DNA of 64,000 bases from Thermoanaerobacterium thermosulfurigenes (GCF_051201035.1 NZ_JBPODR010000006.1:1-64000), one strand, 5' to 3'; positions 34,183 through 43,951 are shown, counted from the first letter of the stretch. Notes: generated from the letters alone by a model not told the origin. Translations and numbers: made by a program.

Positions 34183-36193
34183 TTAGTTTCACCGTCCCTA
34201 CAGAAAATACCTCTACATTAGGCAAAAGTTCATTGTACGATAAAACGACTATATCTTTCGAAATTTGCTCGATTAATTTTCGCAAATAGAATCGTATAAT
34301 TGGTGCTGTAAGTATAATTGGCTGTTCGCCCTTAATCGTAATCTTTTTTATGATGTTGTGTACAGCCTTCAATATTTTTTGCATTGAATCAGGCGGAAGC
34401 GCTAAATACGATCCATGTTCAGTCTGATTTATAGCGTTTTGTATTGACCTCTCAACCTCCGGATCCAATGTTATCACTTGGAGTTTACCGTCTTTAGCAT
34501 ACTTGTTTGTTATAGCTCTTTTTAATGATTGTCTTACATACTCTGTTAAAACATCGGTATCTTTCGTAGTTGGCGCATAATCAGCTAAAGTTTCCAAAAT
34601 AGTTACCATATCTCTAATCGAAATTTCCTCTCTTAACAAGTTACACAAAACCTTCTCAATATCGCCTAAGCTTAGTAATTTTGGCACAATTTCTTCAACC
34701 AAAGCTGGATTTGACAGCTTTATATTATCTAAAAGCTCTTTAACCTCCTGCCTTCCTAAAAGTTCGTCTGAGTGCCTCTTTATGATATTTGTAAGATGTG
34801 TAGAAATGACAGATGGAACATCGACTACTGTACATCCCAACATTTCAGCTTTTTGTTTTTCGCTATCGTCAATCCATAAAGCAGGCAATCCAAAAGCCGG
34901 TTCTCTCGTGCTTATACCCTTTATATCGCTGCTTATTTCGCCAACTTGCATACACAAATATTTATTTACATACACATCGCCTTTCCCTACTTCGTTGCCT
35001 CTTATTTTGATTATGTACTCGTTTGGTTTAAGCTGAATATTATCTCTCAACCTTACCATAGGTACGACTAAACCTAAATCCAAAGCAATTTGCCTTCTAA
35101 TCATTACAATTCTGTCTAATAATTCACTGCTGGCAATTGGAATCAACTCGTATCCAAATTCCAGTTCAATCGGATCCACTTGCAATAAATCGTAAGCTCT
35201 TTTAGGATCTCTAATTTCTTCCAATTCTTTTAAGTCATCTTTTTTAACTTCATCATTTGTTAAATTTTTCTTCCTGTTTGAAAATCCCAAATATGTAAAC
35301 AATGAACCTATTATAAGCAATGGAATGGCAGGAAGCATAGGAACAAATGCCATCAGAATAAGCAAAATACCTGTCATTTGTAAAACCCTTGGCTCTTTTA
35401 TAAGCTGCATTATCACATCGTTGCCCATATTGGACTCTGATGCGGTCCTTGTGACTATGATACCAGTGGCTGTCGATATTAAAAGAGCTGGAATCTGACT
35501 TACCAATCCATCACCAACAGTCAAAATCGTATAAGTATTTATGGCTTGATTTATATCCATGCCTTTAATAGTCATTCCAATGATTAATCCCGCAATTATA
35601 TTTATTATCATGATTATGATTCCAACGATGGCATCTCCCTTTACAAATTTACTTGCGCCATCCATTGAACCAAAAAACTTTGCTTCTTCCTGAATTTTCT
35701 TTCTTCTTTCTTTTGCTTCTTTGTCGTTTATTATTCCAGCATTTAAATCTGCATCAATTGACATTTGTTTGCCTGGCATTGCGTCAAGAGTAAATCTTGC
35801 GGAAACTTCGGACACTCTTTCAGCACCTTTTGTTATTACAATGAATTGTACAATTGCAATTATAATAAACACTATAAATCCTACTATGGGGTTATTGCCA
35901 ATGACAAAACTTCCAAATGCATGAATCACATTGCCTGCAAATCCAGACGTCAAAATCAAACGAGTAGAAGAAATATTAAGGGATAATCTCATCAAAGTCG
36001 TTATAAGCAATATTGATGGAAAAACAGAAAAATCCATAGCATCCTTAACATACATTGTCGTAAGCAGTATTATGATGGATAGCGATATATTTAAAATAAG
36101 CAAAAAATCCAATAATATAGATGGAACAGGAATGATTATTATTAAAACAATTCCTACGACAAATATTGCTGCAATTAAATCTGAAAATTTCAA
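34172..36193 (-). CDS. flhA: Flagellar export gate protein FlhA
   Basis: FlhA forms the nonameric ring of the flagellar type III export gate. The 673 residues have eight membrane segments in the first half, with the conserved cytoplasmic FHIPEP-type loop region (ARFTLDAMPGKQMSIDADLNAG, near 140-160), and a large C-terminal cytoplasmic domain that docks chaperone-substrate complexes. The start is a TTG preceded by TAGGAGGG. It lies between flhB and flhF. Confidence 0.97.
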   Translation of the reverse strand: MKFSDLIAAIFVVGIVLIIIIPVPSILLDFLLILNISLSIIILLTTMYVKDAMDFSVFPSILLITTLMRLSLNISSTRLILTSGFAGNVIHAFGSFVIGNNPIVGFIVFIIIAIVQFIVITKGAERVSEVSARFTLDAMPGKQMSIDADLNAGIINDKEAKERRKKIQEEAKFFGSMDGASKFVKGDAIVGIIIMIINIIAGLIIGMTIKGMDINQAINTYTILTVGDGLVSQIPALLISTATGIIVTRTASESNMGNDVIMQLIKEPRVLQMTGILLILMAFVPMLPAIPLLIIGSLFTYLGFSNRKKNLTNDEVKKDDLKELEEIRDPKRAYDLLQVDPIELEFGYELIPIASSELLDRIVMIRRQIALDLGLVVPMVRLRDNIQLKPNEYIIKIRGNEVGKGDVYVNKYLCMQVGEISSDIKGISTREPAFGLPALWIDDSEKQKAEMLGCTVVDVPSVISTHLTNIIKRHSDELLGRQEVKELLDNIKLSNPALVEEIVPKLLSLGDIEKVLCNLLREEISIRDMVTILETLADYAPTTKDTDVLTEYVRQSLKRAITNKYAKDGKLQVITLDPEVERSIQNAINQTEHGSYLALPPDSMQKILKAVHNIIKKITIKGEQPIILTAPIIRFYLRKLIEQISKDIVVLSYNELLPNVEVFSVGTVKLSES

Positions 36194-36203
36194 TATATCC
36201 CTC

Positions 36204-37277
36204 CTATTCTCCCCTCAAACTATATACATAAGCCAAAACCTCTGCAACTGCTTTATACAATTCAGGCGGTATGCTATCACCGATTTCCGTTGTTTTATAC
36301 AAAGATTGAGCCAATGGTTTATTCTCAACAATCGCAATCGAATACTTAATTGCTTCTTCTTTTATTTTCTGAGCTATATAATCTTGTCCTTTTGCTACGA
36401 CAACAGGTGCATCATTAATTTCGTTATCATACATTAAAGCTACTGCAATGTGTGTAGGGTTCGTTATGACAACATCGGCTTTTTTTATGTTTTGCATCAT
36501 CCTTCTCATGGAAATCTGCCTTTGTTTCTTTCTAATTTCTGATTTTATTTGAGGATTGCCTTCAGTTTCCTTAAATTCCTCTTTGATGTCTTCTTTACTC
36601 ATTCTAAGATTTGATTCATATTCTCTCCACTGATATACGTAATCTATTGCTCCTAAAACCACCAATACTAAAGAGATCCTCAACAATATGCCAGCAAATA
36701 TGTTCATGTTATATTTAATAAGATCTTGCACAGACATATCTAAAAGTTGTGGAATACCCTTATACTGACCTATCAAAAATGAATACATTACGTACGCCAA
36801 TATGCTAATTTTAATGATTGACTTTACAAGTTCTAATAAACTCCTTTTAGAAAACATCCTTTTTAAACCATCAAGAGGATTTAATCTTTCTAATTTAAAA
36901 TTCAAAGTCTCTAAAGTAAACACAAATCCAACTTGCGCATAAGTTGATATAAGAGCTATTATAAATACCGTTGCAATGGTTGGCAAAATCAGTTTTATAA
37001 AAACAGAAAACACCATCTCAAACAACTTGTATATGCCATTAATCGTAAATACATTATCGCTGGCACCACCATAATTTAAAAAAAGGAATTTGATTAAATT
37101 CATGATTTCAGCAATGCTATTTTGCACTGTAAAATATATGACGAGAAAACCTGCTATTGTTACAAGTGCTGAAGTAACTTCTCTACTTTGAAATACTTGT
37201 CCTTTTTTCCTTGCGTCTTGCCTTCTCTTGGGTGTTGCCGGTTCTGTTTTTTCACCTGCAAAAATTTGTAGCTTCAA
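36204..37277 (-). CDS. flhB: Flagellar export switch protein FlhB
   Basis: FlhB sets export specificity by autocleavage. The 357-residue protein begins with the usual KTEPATPKRRQDARKKGQV, has four membrane segments, and keeps the autocleavage site NPTH at 273-276 (VVITNPTHIAVALMY). The C-terminal domain is normal. The start is a TTG with AGGA upstream, six bases after the fliR stop codon. In Bacillus and here it is a separate gene from fliR; some Clostridia have a FliR-FlhB fusion, which is not the case here. Confidence 0.97.
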   Translation of the reverse strand: MKLQIFAGEKTEPATPKRRQDARKKGQVFQSREVTSALVTIAGFLVIYFTVQNSIAEIMNLIKFLFLNYGGASDNVFTINGIYKLFEMVFSVFIKLILPTIATVFIIALISTYAQVGFVFTLETLNFKLERLNPLDGLKRMFSKRSLLELVKSIIKISILAYVMYSFLIGQYKGIPQLLDMSVQDLIKYNMNIFAGILLRISLVLVVLGAIDYVYQWREYESNLRMSKEDIKEEFKETEGNPQIKSEIRKKQRQISMRRMMQNIKKADVVITNPTHIAVALMYDNEINDAPVVVAKGQDYIAQKIKEEAIKYSIAIVENKPLAQSLYKTTEIGDSIPPELYKAVAEVLAYVYSLRGE

Positions 37278-37283
37278 TTCCTG

Positions 37284-38066
37284 TCATCCTTTGACAATTG
37301 ATTTAAAAAGCGCAAATATATCTGAGTACATTCCATTAAACAAGACGTCAATAACCGCTAAATACATTGGCAGCATAATAAACAATGTAAAAATGCCAAC
37401 GAATATTTTTATAGGCATACCTATCATAAATACATTTAATTGTGGTATTGTCCTTGATATTATGCTTAAAGTTATATCTGTAAGCAAAGTTGACACAACA
37501 ATCGGTGCGCTTATTCTAAATCCTAAAACAAACATATCCGATACAATCTTTGTAATGACTGTATTAATGCTTTCTAAATGTAAAAATGGCGTGCCTACAG
37601 GTATCATACTATAACTTTGAAAAAGCAACTGAAAAAGCTTGTGATGACCGTCTATAAGTAAAAACAATAATAATGTAAGTATATATACAAAATTTCCAAT
37701 TAAAGGCACCTGTGTTTCTTCACCAGCCGCCAAGACATTGACAATGCTAAAGCCCAATTGGTAATCTATTATTTGTCCAGCCAAATATATAGCGCTAAAT
37801 GAAATCATAGAAGACAAACCAATCAATAAGCCAATCAAAAACTCATTAAAAACAATTTCAACGTATTGATATAAATTATTTGCATCAATTTTCACATTTA
37901 CTAATTCAAAAATCATTATTGATGTAAAAAAAGCAAGTCCTATTTTAAACGTGGAAGGCAATGTCTTAGTCCCAAAAAGCGGTGTCAATATAAAGATTCC
38001 CAGCATTCTAACAAATACTATTAAAAAGTACTGTACATTGTTTAAAATATAATAACTTAACTCCAT
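37284..38066 (-). CDS. fliR: Flagellar export gate protein FliR
   Basis: FliR joins FliP and FliQ in the helical core of the export gate. The 260-residue protein is highly hydrophobic with about six segments, and keeps the family pattern FVRMLGIFILTPLFGTKTLP near the N-terminus and the ENxG-like region replaced by QLNVFMIGMPIKI near 205-220. The ATG follows GGTAGATAAT. It is 5 bases after fliQ and 6 before flhB. Confidence 0.96.
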   Translation of the reverse strand: MELSYYILNNVQYFLIVFVRMLGIFILTPLFGTKTLPSTFKIGLAFFTSIMIFELVNVKIDANNLYQYVEIVFNEFLIGLLIGLSSMISFSAIYLAGQIIDYQLGFSIVNVLAAGEETQVPLIGNFVYILTLLLFLLIDGHHKLFQLLFQSYSMIPVGTPFLHLESINTVITKIVSDMFVLGFRISAPIVVSTLLTDITLSIISRTIPQLNVFMIGMPIKIFVGIFTLFIMLPMYLAVIDVLFNGMYSDIFALFKSIVKG

Positions 38067-38071
38067 ATTAT

Positions 38072-38341
38072 CTACCTGATAAAACTGTTAATATTTAATA
38101 TTAATTTTTGAGTATAATTAATAAGTACCGTAAGCATCCATGGACCAAACAATATAATAGATGCAAATATTGCTAAAATTTTCGGCACAAATGTCAACGT
38201 CTGCTCTTGAATTTGTGTTGTGGCCTGAAAAATACTTATTATTAATCCTACAAGCAATGATATAATTAGAAGTGGCGCAGAAACCATCATGGTCACCATT
38301 AATGCTTCTCTGCCTATATCAAGAACTAATCCCGGATCCAT
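38072..38341 (-). CDS. fliQ: Flagellar export gate protein FliQ
   Basis: FliQ is the small two-helix gate subunit. The 89-residue product shows VLDIGREALMVTMMVSAPLL at the start, the signature QATTQIQEQTLTFVPKI between the helices, and a second hydrophobic helix ending the protein. The length is the family norm. The ATG follows AAGGGAGGG. Confidence 0.97.
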   Translation of the reverse strand: MDPGLVLDIGREALMVTMMVSAPLLIISLLVGLIISIFQATTQIQEQTLTFVPKILAIFASIILFGPWMLTVLINYTQKLILNINSFIR

Positions 38342-38356
38342 ATATTAATCCCTCCC

Positions 38357-39106
38357 TTATCTAAAACCAATTACTAAAGACTTAGCCAAAATATTCCATC
38401 CATCCACCAGTATGAAAAGCAAAAGTTTAAATGGCAAGGATATAAGTACAGGTGGCAACATGAACATCCCCATTGACATCAATACACTGGCAACAACCAT
38501 GTCTATGATTAAGAACGGTATGTATATGATAAATCCAATTTCAAACGCCGTTTTTAGTTCACTTATTATGAATGACGGTATGACTACTCGCAAAGGAACA
38601 TCATTTACACTTTTTACTTTTAACTTTGACAAATTGATAAACAAATTTAAGTCATTTTTCCTGGTCTGCTTAAGCATAAAGTTCTTTAGTGGATCTCTTG
38701 CCTTAACATAAGCTTCTTGTGGCGTTATTTTTCCTTGCATATATGGCTGAATAGAATCTTTATTTATTTGTGAACCAACTGGTGCCATTATAAAAAACGT
38801 CAAAAACAAAGCCAGACCAATCAAAACTTGATTTGGAGGCATTTGCTGTAGACCTAAGGCATTTCTTAAAAACGACAAAACAACAATTATCCTCGTAAAA
38901 GAAGTCATCATTATAAGTATTGATGGCGCTAATGTCAATACAGTTAAAAGAAGAACTATTTGGATGCTTGATGCGACTTCATTAGAAGTCGATGGAGCAT
39001 TGACCGTTATTAAAGATGAAGCATTATTTGGAGCTGCATATGCATTTTGTGTCAATAAAATTGGCAATACAAGCACCAGCCAGCTAAATTTTTTTATCTT
39101 TATCAT
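38357..39106 (-). CDS. fliP: Flagellar export gate protein FliP
   Basis: FliP is the pentameric core subunit of the export gate. It has a cleavable signal peptide (KKFSWLVLVLPILLTQNAYA) and then the family motifs LAPSILIMMTSFTRIIVVLSF, RNALGLQQMPPNQVLIGLALFLTFF and the C-terminal LPPVLISLPFKLLLFILVDGW. I use the ATG at 39106, eight bases after GGGTGG, so the gene overlaps the end of fliO by 23 bases; an ATG at 39112 is an alternative. The mature length is typical. Confidence 0.97.
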   Translation of the reverse strand: MIKIKKFSWLVLVLPILLTQNAYAAPNNASSLITVNAPSTSNEVASSIQIVLLLTVLTLAPSILIMMTSFTRIIVVLSFLRNALGLQQMPPNQVLIGLALFLTFFIMAPVGSQINKDSIQPYMQGKITPQEAYVKARDPLKNFMLKQTRKNDLNLFINLSKLKVKSVNDVPLRVVIPSFIISELKTAFEIGFIIYIPFLIIDMVVASVLMSMGMFMLPPVLISLPFKLLLFILVDGWNILAKSLVIGFR

Positions 39107-39467
39107 GTTCATTACCACCCAGATTTTTAATTGACAATCTCTTTAAATTGTTTAATGAAATATTTAAACTTTGCCCAAAGTTAAAACTTTTATCTTTTAT
39201 TTTTAAGTCTTTTTCGTCTAAAGTTTTTATGTAAATAATAGAATCACTTGTAGCACTAAAAAGCATGTATTCATTGCAAACTTTAATTATATACAAGTTT
39301 TTATCCTTGCCTAAAGCTAGATGATCTATAATTTCAAAATTTTCTCCTTTGTATATATTGAACGCTTTTTTATTTAAAAACAAAGTTACATAATAAGCTA
39401 AAAACACGACTAAAATAAATATCAAAAGAAATGCTACAGCTTCAATAAACAGGTTATCGCTGGACAT
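39084..39467 (-). CDS. fliO: Flagellar biosynthesis protein FliO
   Basis: FliO (FliZ in Bacillus) is a membrane chaperone for FliP assembly. The 127-residue protein has an N-terminal hydrophobic helix (AVAFLLIFILVVFLAYYVTL) and a small cytoplasmic domain with the weakly conserved pattern IIDHLALGKDKNLYIIKVCNEYML. Sequence conservation is low, and the call rests on this pattern and on its position between cheY and fliP. It begins after GAGGAATTT, 9 bases after cheY, and overlaps fliP. Confidence 0.88.
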   Translation of the reverse strand: MSSDNLFIEAVAFLLIFILVVFLAYYVTLFLNKKAFNIYKGENFEIIDHLALGKDKNLYIIKVCNEYMLFSATSDSIIYIKTLDEKDLKIKDKSFNFGQSLNISLNNLKRLSIKNLGGNEHDKDKKI

Positions 39468-39476
39468 CCAAATTCC

Positions 39477-39836
39477 TCATTTCAACATTTTCTTGACGGC
39501 TTCTATAACTCTATCTGGTTGAAACGGCTTTACTATAAAATCTTTTGCACCTGCCTGTATTGCTTCTATAACCATTGCTTGCTGTCCCATAGCTGAACAC
39601 ATGACTACTTTTGCATTCGGATCCTTTTTAACTATTTGTTTTACAGCTTGGATGCCATCCATTTCTGGCATTGTAATATCCATAAGCACTAAATCAGGTT
39701 TCTCTTGATTGTACTTTTCTACGGCTACAGATCCATCTTCTGCTTCAATCACAGTACCAAGATTGTTTTTAGTTATTATATCTTTTATCATCATCCTCAT
39801 AAAAGCTGCATCATCTACAATCATTATTTTGCTCAT
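39477..39836 (-). CDS. cheY: Chemotaxis response regulator CheY
   Basis: CheY is phosphorylated by CheA and binds the flagellar switch. The 119-residue single receiver domain has the acidic pocket DD (8-9), the phosphoacceptor Asp53 in LVLMDITMPEMDG, the switch Thr/Ser region VVMCSAMGQ and the conserved Lys in FIVKPF. There is no output domain. The ATG at 39836 follows AGGAGG by 8 bases; the TTG two codons upstream is too close to it. It is between fliY and fliO as in Bacillus. Confidence 0.97.
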   Translation of the reverse strand: MSKIMIVDDAAFMRMMIKDIITKNNLGTVIEAEDGSVAVEKYNQEKPDLVLMDITMPEMDGIQAVKQIVKKDPNAKVVMCSAMGQQAMVIEAIQAGAKDFIVKPFQPDRVIEAVKKMLK

Positions 39837-39854
39837 GACCAAATCCTCCTCGTA

Positions 39855-40973
39855 TTATAATGAATTTATTCTTTTGCTTTGTTTTACTATATCAAGTATT
39901 CTGACGCCGAAATTCTCATCTATTACTACTACTTCGCCTTTCGCAATAAATTTCCCATTGACTAATATATCTACAGGCTCGCCAGCTAATTTGTCAAGCT
40001 CAATTATAGAGCCTTCATTAAGTTCTAATATATCTTTTATTAATTTTCTTGTACGTCCCAACTCAACAGTGACAGTTAGTGGAATATCCATAATAAGATT
40101 TATATTTTCTTTTTCTGAAACTGTCTGTTCATAAGCGTCAAGCTCTTTAAAGACGACCGGCTTCACATCGACCTTTCTACTTTTTGGCTGGCTTATTTGC
40201 TCTTCATGTCTAATTTCTTCATTGAAATCATTCTTTATTCCTGCAGTACCAGTATTTATTATATCATCATCATTAACATCTTGAAAAGAACCTTTTGGAG
40301 AATTTTCTACATTTTTTGACATCACCTGTTCAACAAGCTTTTTAGCAAATGAAATAGGAATCAATTGCATGATTTCACTGTCAATTATATCTCCAACTAC
40401 CATCTTAAATGCAACCTTGACTATATCTCCTTCAGGAAACGAGATGTCTCCTGGCAATCCTTTGTTAAAATCCACGATAAAAGCTTTTGGCGGCGAAATA
40501 TTTATGCTTTCGCCAATGAGTGTAGACAGCGAAGTCGATGAAGAACCAATCATCTGATTCATTGCTTCTCCAATAGCACTCAAATGAAGTTCTGTTATCT
40601 CTCCTTCAGTGACATTCCCATCACCACCCATCATTAAATCAGTGATGCGAAGTACATCTTGCTCCTTTAAAATTAAAAGATTGTTACCTTTAATGCCTTC
40701 TGTATACTCTACTTCAACAGCAACGTATGGTATATTGAATTCTTTCTTTAAGCTTTCCCAGTTAACAATGCTGACTTTAGGCGTTGTTATAGTTACTTTG
40801 TTTCTGAGAAGCGTAAACAAAGTTGTTGCAGAAGTTCCAAAGCTAATATTTCCTATCTCACCTAAAACATCTTGTTCTTCTTCAGTTAGAATTACATCGC
40901 TTTTGCTATTTTCTATGCCAGACATACCGCTTAATAATGCATTAATTTCATCTTGTGATAAAATATCACTCAT
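39855..40973 (-). CDS. fliY: Flagellar motor switch phosphatase FliY (FliN fusion)
   Basis: FliY is both a switch component and a CheY-P phosphatase. The 372-residue product starts with a FliM-like CheY-binding peptide (DILSQDEINALLSG), then has a CheC-like domain with two phosphatase motifs (LGEIGNISFGTSATTL and LSAIGEAMNQMIGSS), a low-complexity linker (about 225-280), and a C-terminal FliN/SpoA domain (VTVELGRTRKLIKDIL, VILVNGKFIAKGEVVVID-type). I use the ATG at 40973 nine bases after AGGAG, overlapping fliM by 8 bases. No separate fliN is needed. Confidence 0.96.
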   Translation of the reverse strand: MSDILSQDEINALLSGMSGIENSKSDVILTEEEQDVLGEIGNISFGTSATTLFTLLRNKVTITTPKVSIVNWESLKKEFNIPYVAVEVEYTEGIKGNNLLILKEQDVLRITDLMMGGDGNVTEGEITELHLSAIGEAMNQMIGSSSTSLSTLIGESINISPPKAFIVDFNKGLPGDISFPEGDIVKVAFKMVVGDIIDSEIMQLIPISFAKKLVEQVMSKNVENSPKGSFQDVNDDDIINTGTAGIKNDFNEEIRHEEQISQPKSRKVDVKPVVFKELDAYEQTVSEKENINLIMDIPLTVTVELGRTRKLIKDILELNEGSIIELDKLAGEPVDILVNGKFIAKGEVVVIDENFGVRILDIVKQSKRINSL

Positions 40974-41955
40974 CCGCATCATCTCCTTCGCTGCAAATCT
41001 CAGTTATTTGAACGCAGTATTTCTTGTTTCTAATCCCTGGAACACCTAAAAACTTTGTTTCATCATTTATCTTTACTTCAATAGGATCTTTATACCGTTT
41101 ATTTATCTCAATTACATCGCCTTTATCAAAGCTTAACAAATCTCTAACCGTTATCTTTGATGTGCCTATGACAACTTTTAAAGGAACATATGTATTAGAT
41201 ATTTTATCTTTAATTATTCCTATGTCATACGTCTGCTTTTCTGCGTTAGAGAACCATGTCTTTGTAGTAAGCAACGGCAGTATAGGAACAATCGTTATAT
41301 GTGGCAGGCAAAAATTTATCAACCCTTCATTATCATTTATCTTCAAAGACATTGTACACAATGCTACAGTTTCATTAGGAGAAATTACTTGCGTAAATTG
41401 AGAATTGGTCTCTATTCTCGTTATCTCTGGGTTGAGCTCTATGACATTGCTCCATGCATCTTTTATCAGTGGCAACAATTGCGTTGTTATTCTCATTAAA
41501 AGCCCCATCTCAATTTCAGTATAATCTCTTTGCACAGTTTCAGATGCACCAATACCACCCAATATTTTATCTATTATTGTAAATGTTGTATTATTGTTGC
41601 ACTCAAGTATAATAGGTCCTTCCAGCGGCTTTGCATCAATAACGGCTATGAATACTGGATTTGTCAATGAATTGCTAAACTCATAATATGTTATCTGTTC
41701 CACAGACACTATTGATACTTGAACTAATGTCCTTAAATAACCAGATAAAAACGTCGTAAAACTTCTCGACATATTTTCAAATATCATTTGGAGAGTTCTT
41801 AATTGTTCCTTTGAAAATTTATTAGGTCTACGAAAGTCATAAGGTTTAACTTTTGCTTCCTGCTGATTTTCTTCTATCTCTTTTACATCAAATTCTCCTG
41901 AATTCATTGCTTTTAATAATTCATCGATTTCGCTTTGTGACAGTATGTCAGCCAT
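40966..41955 (-). CDS. fliM: Flagellar motor switch protein FliM
   Basis: FliM forms the middle of the C-ring and receives CheY-P. The 329-residue protein has the CheY-binding N-terminal peptide DILSQSEIDELLKAM, the middle domain starting with FRRPNKFSKEQLRTLQMI and including ECNNNTTFTIIDKILGG, and a C-terminal SpoA domain ending with FLGVPGIRNKKYCVQI. The ATG follows AGGGAGGAGA. The first fourteen residues are very similar to those of the next gene, fliY. Confidence 0.97.
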   Translation of the reverse strand: MADILSQSEIDELLKAMNSGEFDVKEIEENQQEAKVKPYDFRRPNKFSKEQLRTLQMIFENMSRSFTTFLSGYLRTLVQVSIVSVEQITYYEFSNSLTNPVFIAVIDAKPLEGPIILECNNNTTFTIIDKILGGIGASETVQRDYTEIEMGLLMRITTQLLPLIKDAWSNVIELNPEITRIETNSQFTQVISPNETVALCTMSLKINDNEGLINFCLPHITIVPILPLLTTKTWFSNAEKQTYDIGIIKDKISNTYVPLKVVIGTSKITVRDLLSFDKGDVIEINKRYKDPIEVKINDETKFLGVPGIRNKKYCVQITEICSEGDDADE

Positions 41956-41969
41956 AGAACTCTCCTCCC

Positions 41970-42368
41970 TTATTGAACTATGAAATCATCAAAATAAACA
42001 TTCGTTATCTTATCGGCTCCTAATATTTTATTGATTTGACTCTTTATCTGATTCTGCAGCTTAGCTTGTCCTTCAGAACCTTCTAAATCTTGAGCAGTTT
42101 CATTTCTTAAAATTTGAATTATTGCATCTCTTATTTTCGGATTTTGATCGCTTAATTCTTTTAATACATTTTTATCGGTAACCTCTAACTCAATGCCAGC
42201 CTTGATAAACTTATCGTCTCCTTTTAAGTTTGTAATAAACTCGCTGCCAGGAGAATAATTATAATAAACAATTTTAGCTGGTTTTGAGTTGTAATTAAAA
42301 AAGAAAAATGCACTTCCAAAAGCTATGATAACTACTAATAAAATTATTATTATGATGTTATTTTTCAT
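41970..42368 (-). CDS. fliL: Flagellar basal body-associated protein FliL
   Basis: FliL is a single-pass membrane protein that surrounds stator units and supports torque. The 132-residue protein has one N-terminal membrane helix (IIIIILLVVIIAFGSAFFFF) followed by an extracytoplasmic domain with FIKAGIELEVTD, and the conserved IRDAIIQILRNETAQDLEG. It lies between flbD and fliM, the usual place. The ATG follows GAGGTG. Confidence 0.93.
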   Translation of the reverse strand: MKNNIIIIILLVVIIAFGSAFFFFNYNSKPAKIVYYNYSPGSEFITNLKGDDKFIKAGIELEVTDKNVLKELSDQNPKIRDAIIQILRNETAQDLEGSEGQAKLQNQIKSQINKILGADKITNVYFDDFIVQ

Positions 42369-42426
42369 GACAACACCTCTGCTATATTTAAAAAAATGAT
42401 TTTAAGCCTCTTCTAAATGCAAAAAT

Positions 42427-42612
42427 TTAACTTGACATAATTTTGCGTTTATACTCTATGACTTTTCTTATAATATCACCTTTTTTTTCTTTCACCACAA
42501 CTTTTTTTCCGCTAATCAAGCTTATAACAGTGTCCGGCGTCTCCTCAATAAATTCTATCATATCGGCATTGACGATGAATTCATCTCCATTTAGCTTTGT
42601 AACGCTTATCAC
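42427..42612 (-). CDS. swrD: FlbD family protein (SwrD)
   Basis: The 61-residue protein matches the FlbD/SwrD family: it starts MISVTKLNGDEFIVNADMIE, and has TPDTVISLISGKKVVVKE. In Bacillus, SwrD raises flagellar motor torque and is needed for swarming, probably through the stator; that role is inferred here. It begins with GTG after AGAGGGA, between flgE and fliL, exactly as in Bacillus. Confidence 0.93.
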   Translation of the reverse strand: MISVTKLNGDEFIVNADMIEFIEETPDTVISLISGKKVVVKEKKGDIIRKVIEYKRKIMSS

Positions 42613-42649
42613 TTATTAATCCCTCTTAACATACTAAAAATAAATTAAA

Positions 42650-43924
42650 CTATCTTATTAAGTTTACTAAATCTTGCAATATTTCATCAGATGTAGTTAT
42701 TACCTTTGCATTTGCTTCAAAACCTCTTTGAGTTGTAATCATGTTAGCAAATTCATTTGCAAGATCCACGTTTGACATTTCAAGTGTTCCTGGATCTATG
42801 GTACCTCTTGTCCCAGTGTTTGCAGCGCCTATCATTGGATCTCCGGAATTGACTGTATTTATAAACATTGTATTTCCTACTTTCTCTAACCCCTGGGTGT
42901 TTTGGAAATCAGCCAATGCTATTTGCCCGATCACTTGGGTTCTGCCATTTGAGTATATGCCACTTACAACACCGTACTGATCAATATTTATGCTTTCAAT
43001 CGAGCCTGCAGAATTACCATCTTTGCTTAATTCTCTTATATCTGTGGGATTTGAATACATGGTAAGCTTAGAAAGATCTACAGTAATATTTGTTCCATCT
43101 CCCAATGTAGCATTTGTATTAGTTATTGGAAGTGATGATACGCCTACTGTAAATATCCCTACAGGAGAAGCTGGTGGAGCCGGCTGCTGTATTACACCAC
43201 TTGAATCGAATGTAATTGTCCCTATTGTGACAGGTGTGGACAAGTTAGTGCCATCAAAATTTGTTATTGTAGCATTCCAATTTCCAGCATTGTCTTGCTT
43301 AGTAAATTGAATTGTGGCAACATGGCTTCCACCTTGTGAATCATAGATGGTAACATTATAGCTAACTGAGCTTCCGACACTTGTACCTGCATCGAGATTG
43401 CCACCTAACTGGATCGTTTTAGTAGAAGCTGGTGATGTACTTGACCAATTCTTGATGCTTATCGGCGATAAATTACCAGTATCTGTGTTTACTGTTTTCC
43501 CATCTTGGGATATCCACCCCATCACCTTGTAACCATCAGGTGTTACAAGATCGCCATTTGAGTCAAAGGAAAAATTCCCAGCTCTTGTATATAAATTTGC
43601 ACCACCATTGTTCACTATAAAAAAGCCGTTGCCATCTATAGACAAATCTGTTGGATTGTCAGTTCTCTGAGAACCACCATTTGAAAACAGTGTATCAATA
43701 GATGCTATAGCGACACCTAATCCAATTTGTTGAGGGTTTGTACCACCGCCATTGTCTTGCGGTGCTGATGCTCCTTTTATTGTTTGGTTAAATATTTCTT
43801 TAAATGTCATTCTACTTGCTTTAAATCCTACAGTATTTACATTAGCAATGTTGTTGCCTATTACATCCATCTCGGCTTGATTTGCTTTAAGTCCTGAAAC
43901 CGCTGAATACATCGACCTTAACAT
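42650..43924 (-). CDS. flgE: Flagellar hook protein FlgE
   Basis: FlgE polymerises into the hook. The 424-residue protein has the rod/hook N-terminal signature MLRSMYSAVSGLKANQAEMD and GNNIANVNTVGFKASR, a long variable middle rich in Gly, Ser, Thr and Asn, and the C-terminal pattern NVDLANEFANMITTQRGFEANAKVI. The presence of two copies of the conserved terminal helices and a length above 400 distinguishes it from rod proteins. The ATG follows AAGGAGG, 27 bases after flgD. Confidence 0.95.
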   Translation of the reverse strand: MLRSMYSAVSGLKANQAEMDVIGNNIANVNTVGFKASRMTFKEIFNQTIKGASAPQDNGGGTNPQQIGLGVAIASIDTLFSNGGSQRTDNPTDLSIDGNGFFIVNNGGANLYTRAGNFSFDSNGDLVTPDGYKVMGWISQDGKTVNTDTGNLSPISIKNWSSTSPASTKTIQLGGNLDAGTSVGSSVSYNVTIYDSQGGSHVATIQFTKQDNAGNWNATITNFDGTNLSTPVTIGTITFDSSGVIQQPAPPASPVGIFTVGVSSLPITNTNATLGDGTNITVDLSKLTMYSNPTDIRELSKDGNSAGSIESINIDQYGVVSGIYSNGRTQVIGQIALADFQNTQGLEKVGNTMFINTVNSGDPMIGAANTGTRGTIDPGTLEMSNVDLANEFANMITTQRGFEANAKVITTSDEILQDLVNLIR

Positions 43925-43951
43925 GATCTTTCCTCCTTAAAACCATTTTAA

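Noticed and set aside
35721..35986. Two plus-strand frames inside flhA
   Set aside because: Both are shadows of the conserved flhA cytoplasmic loop region.
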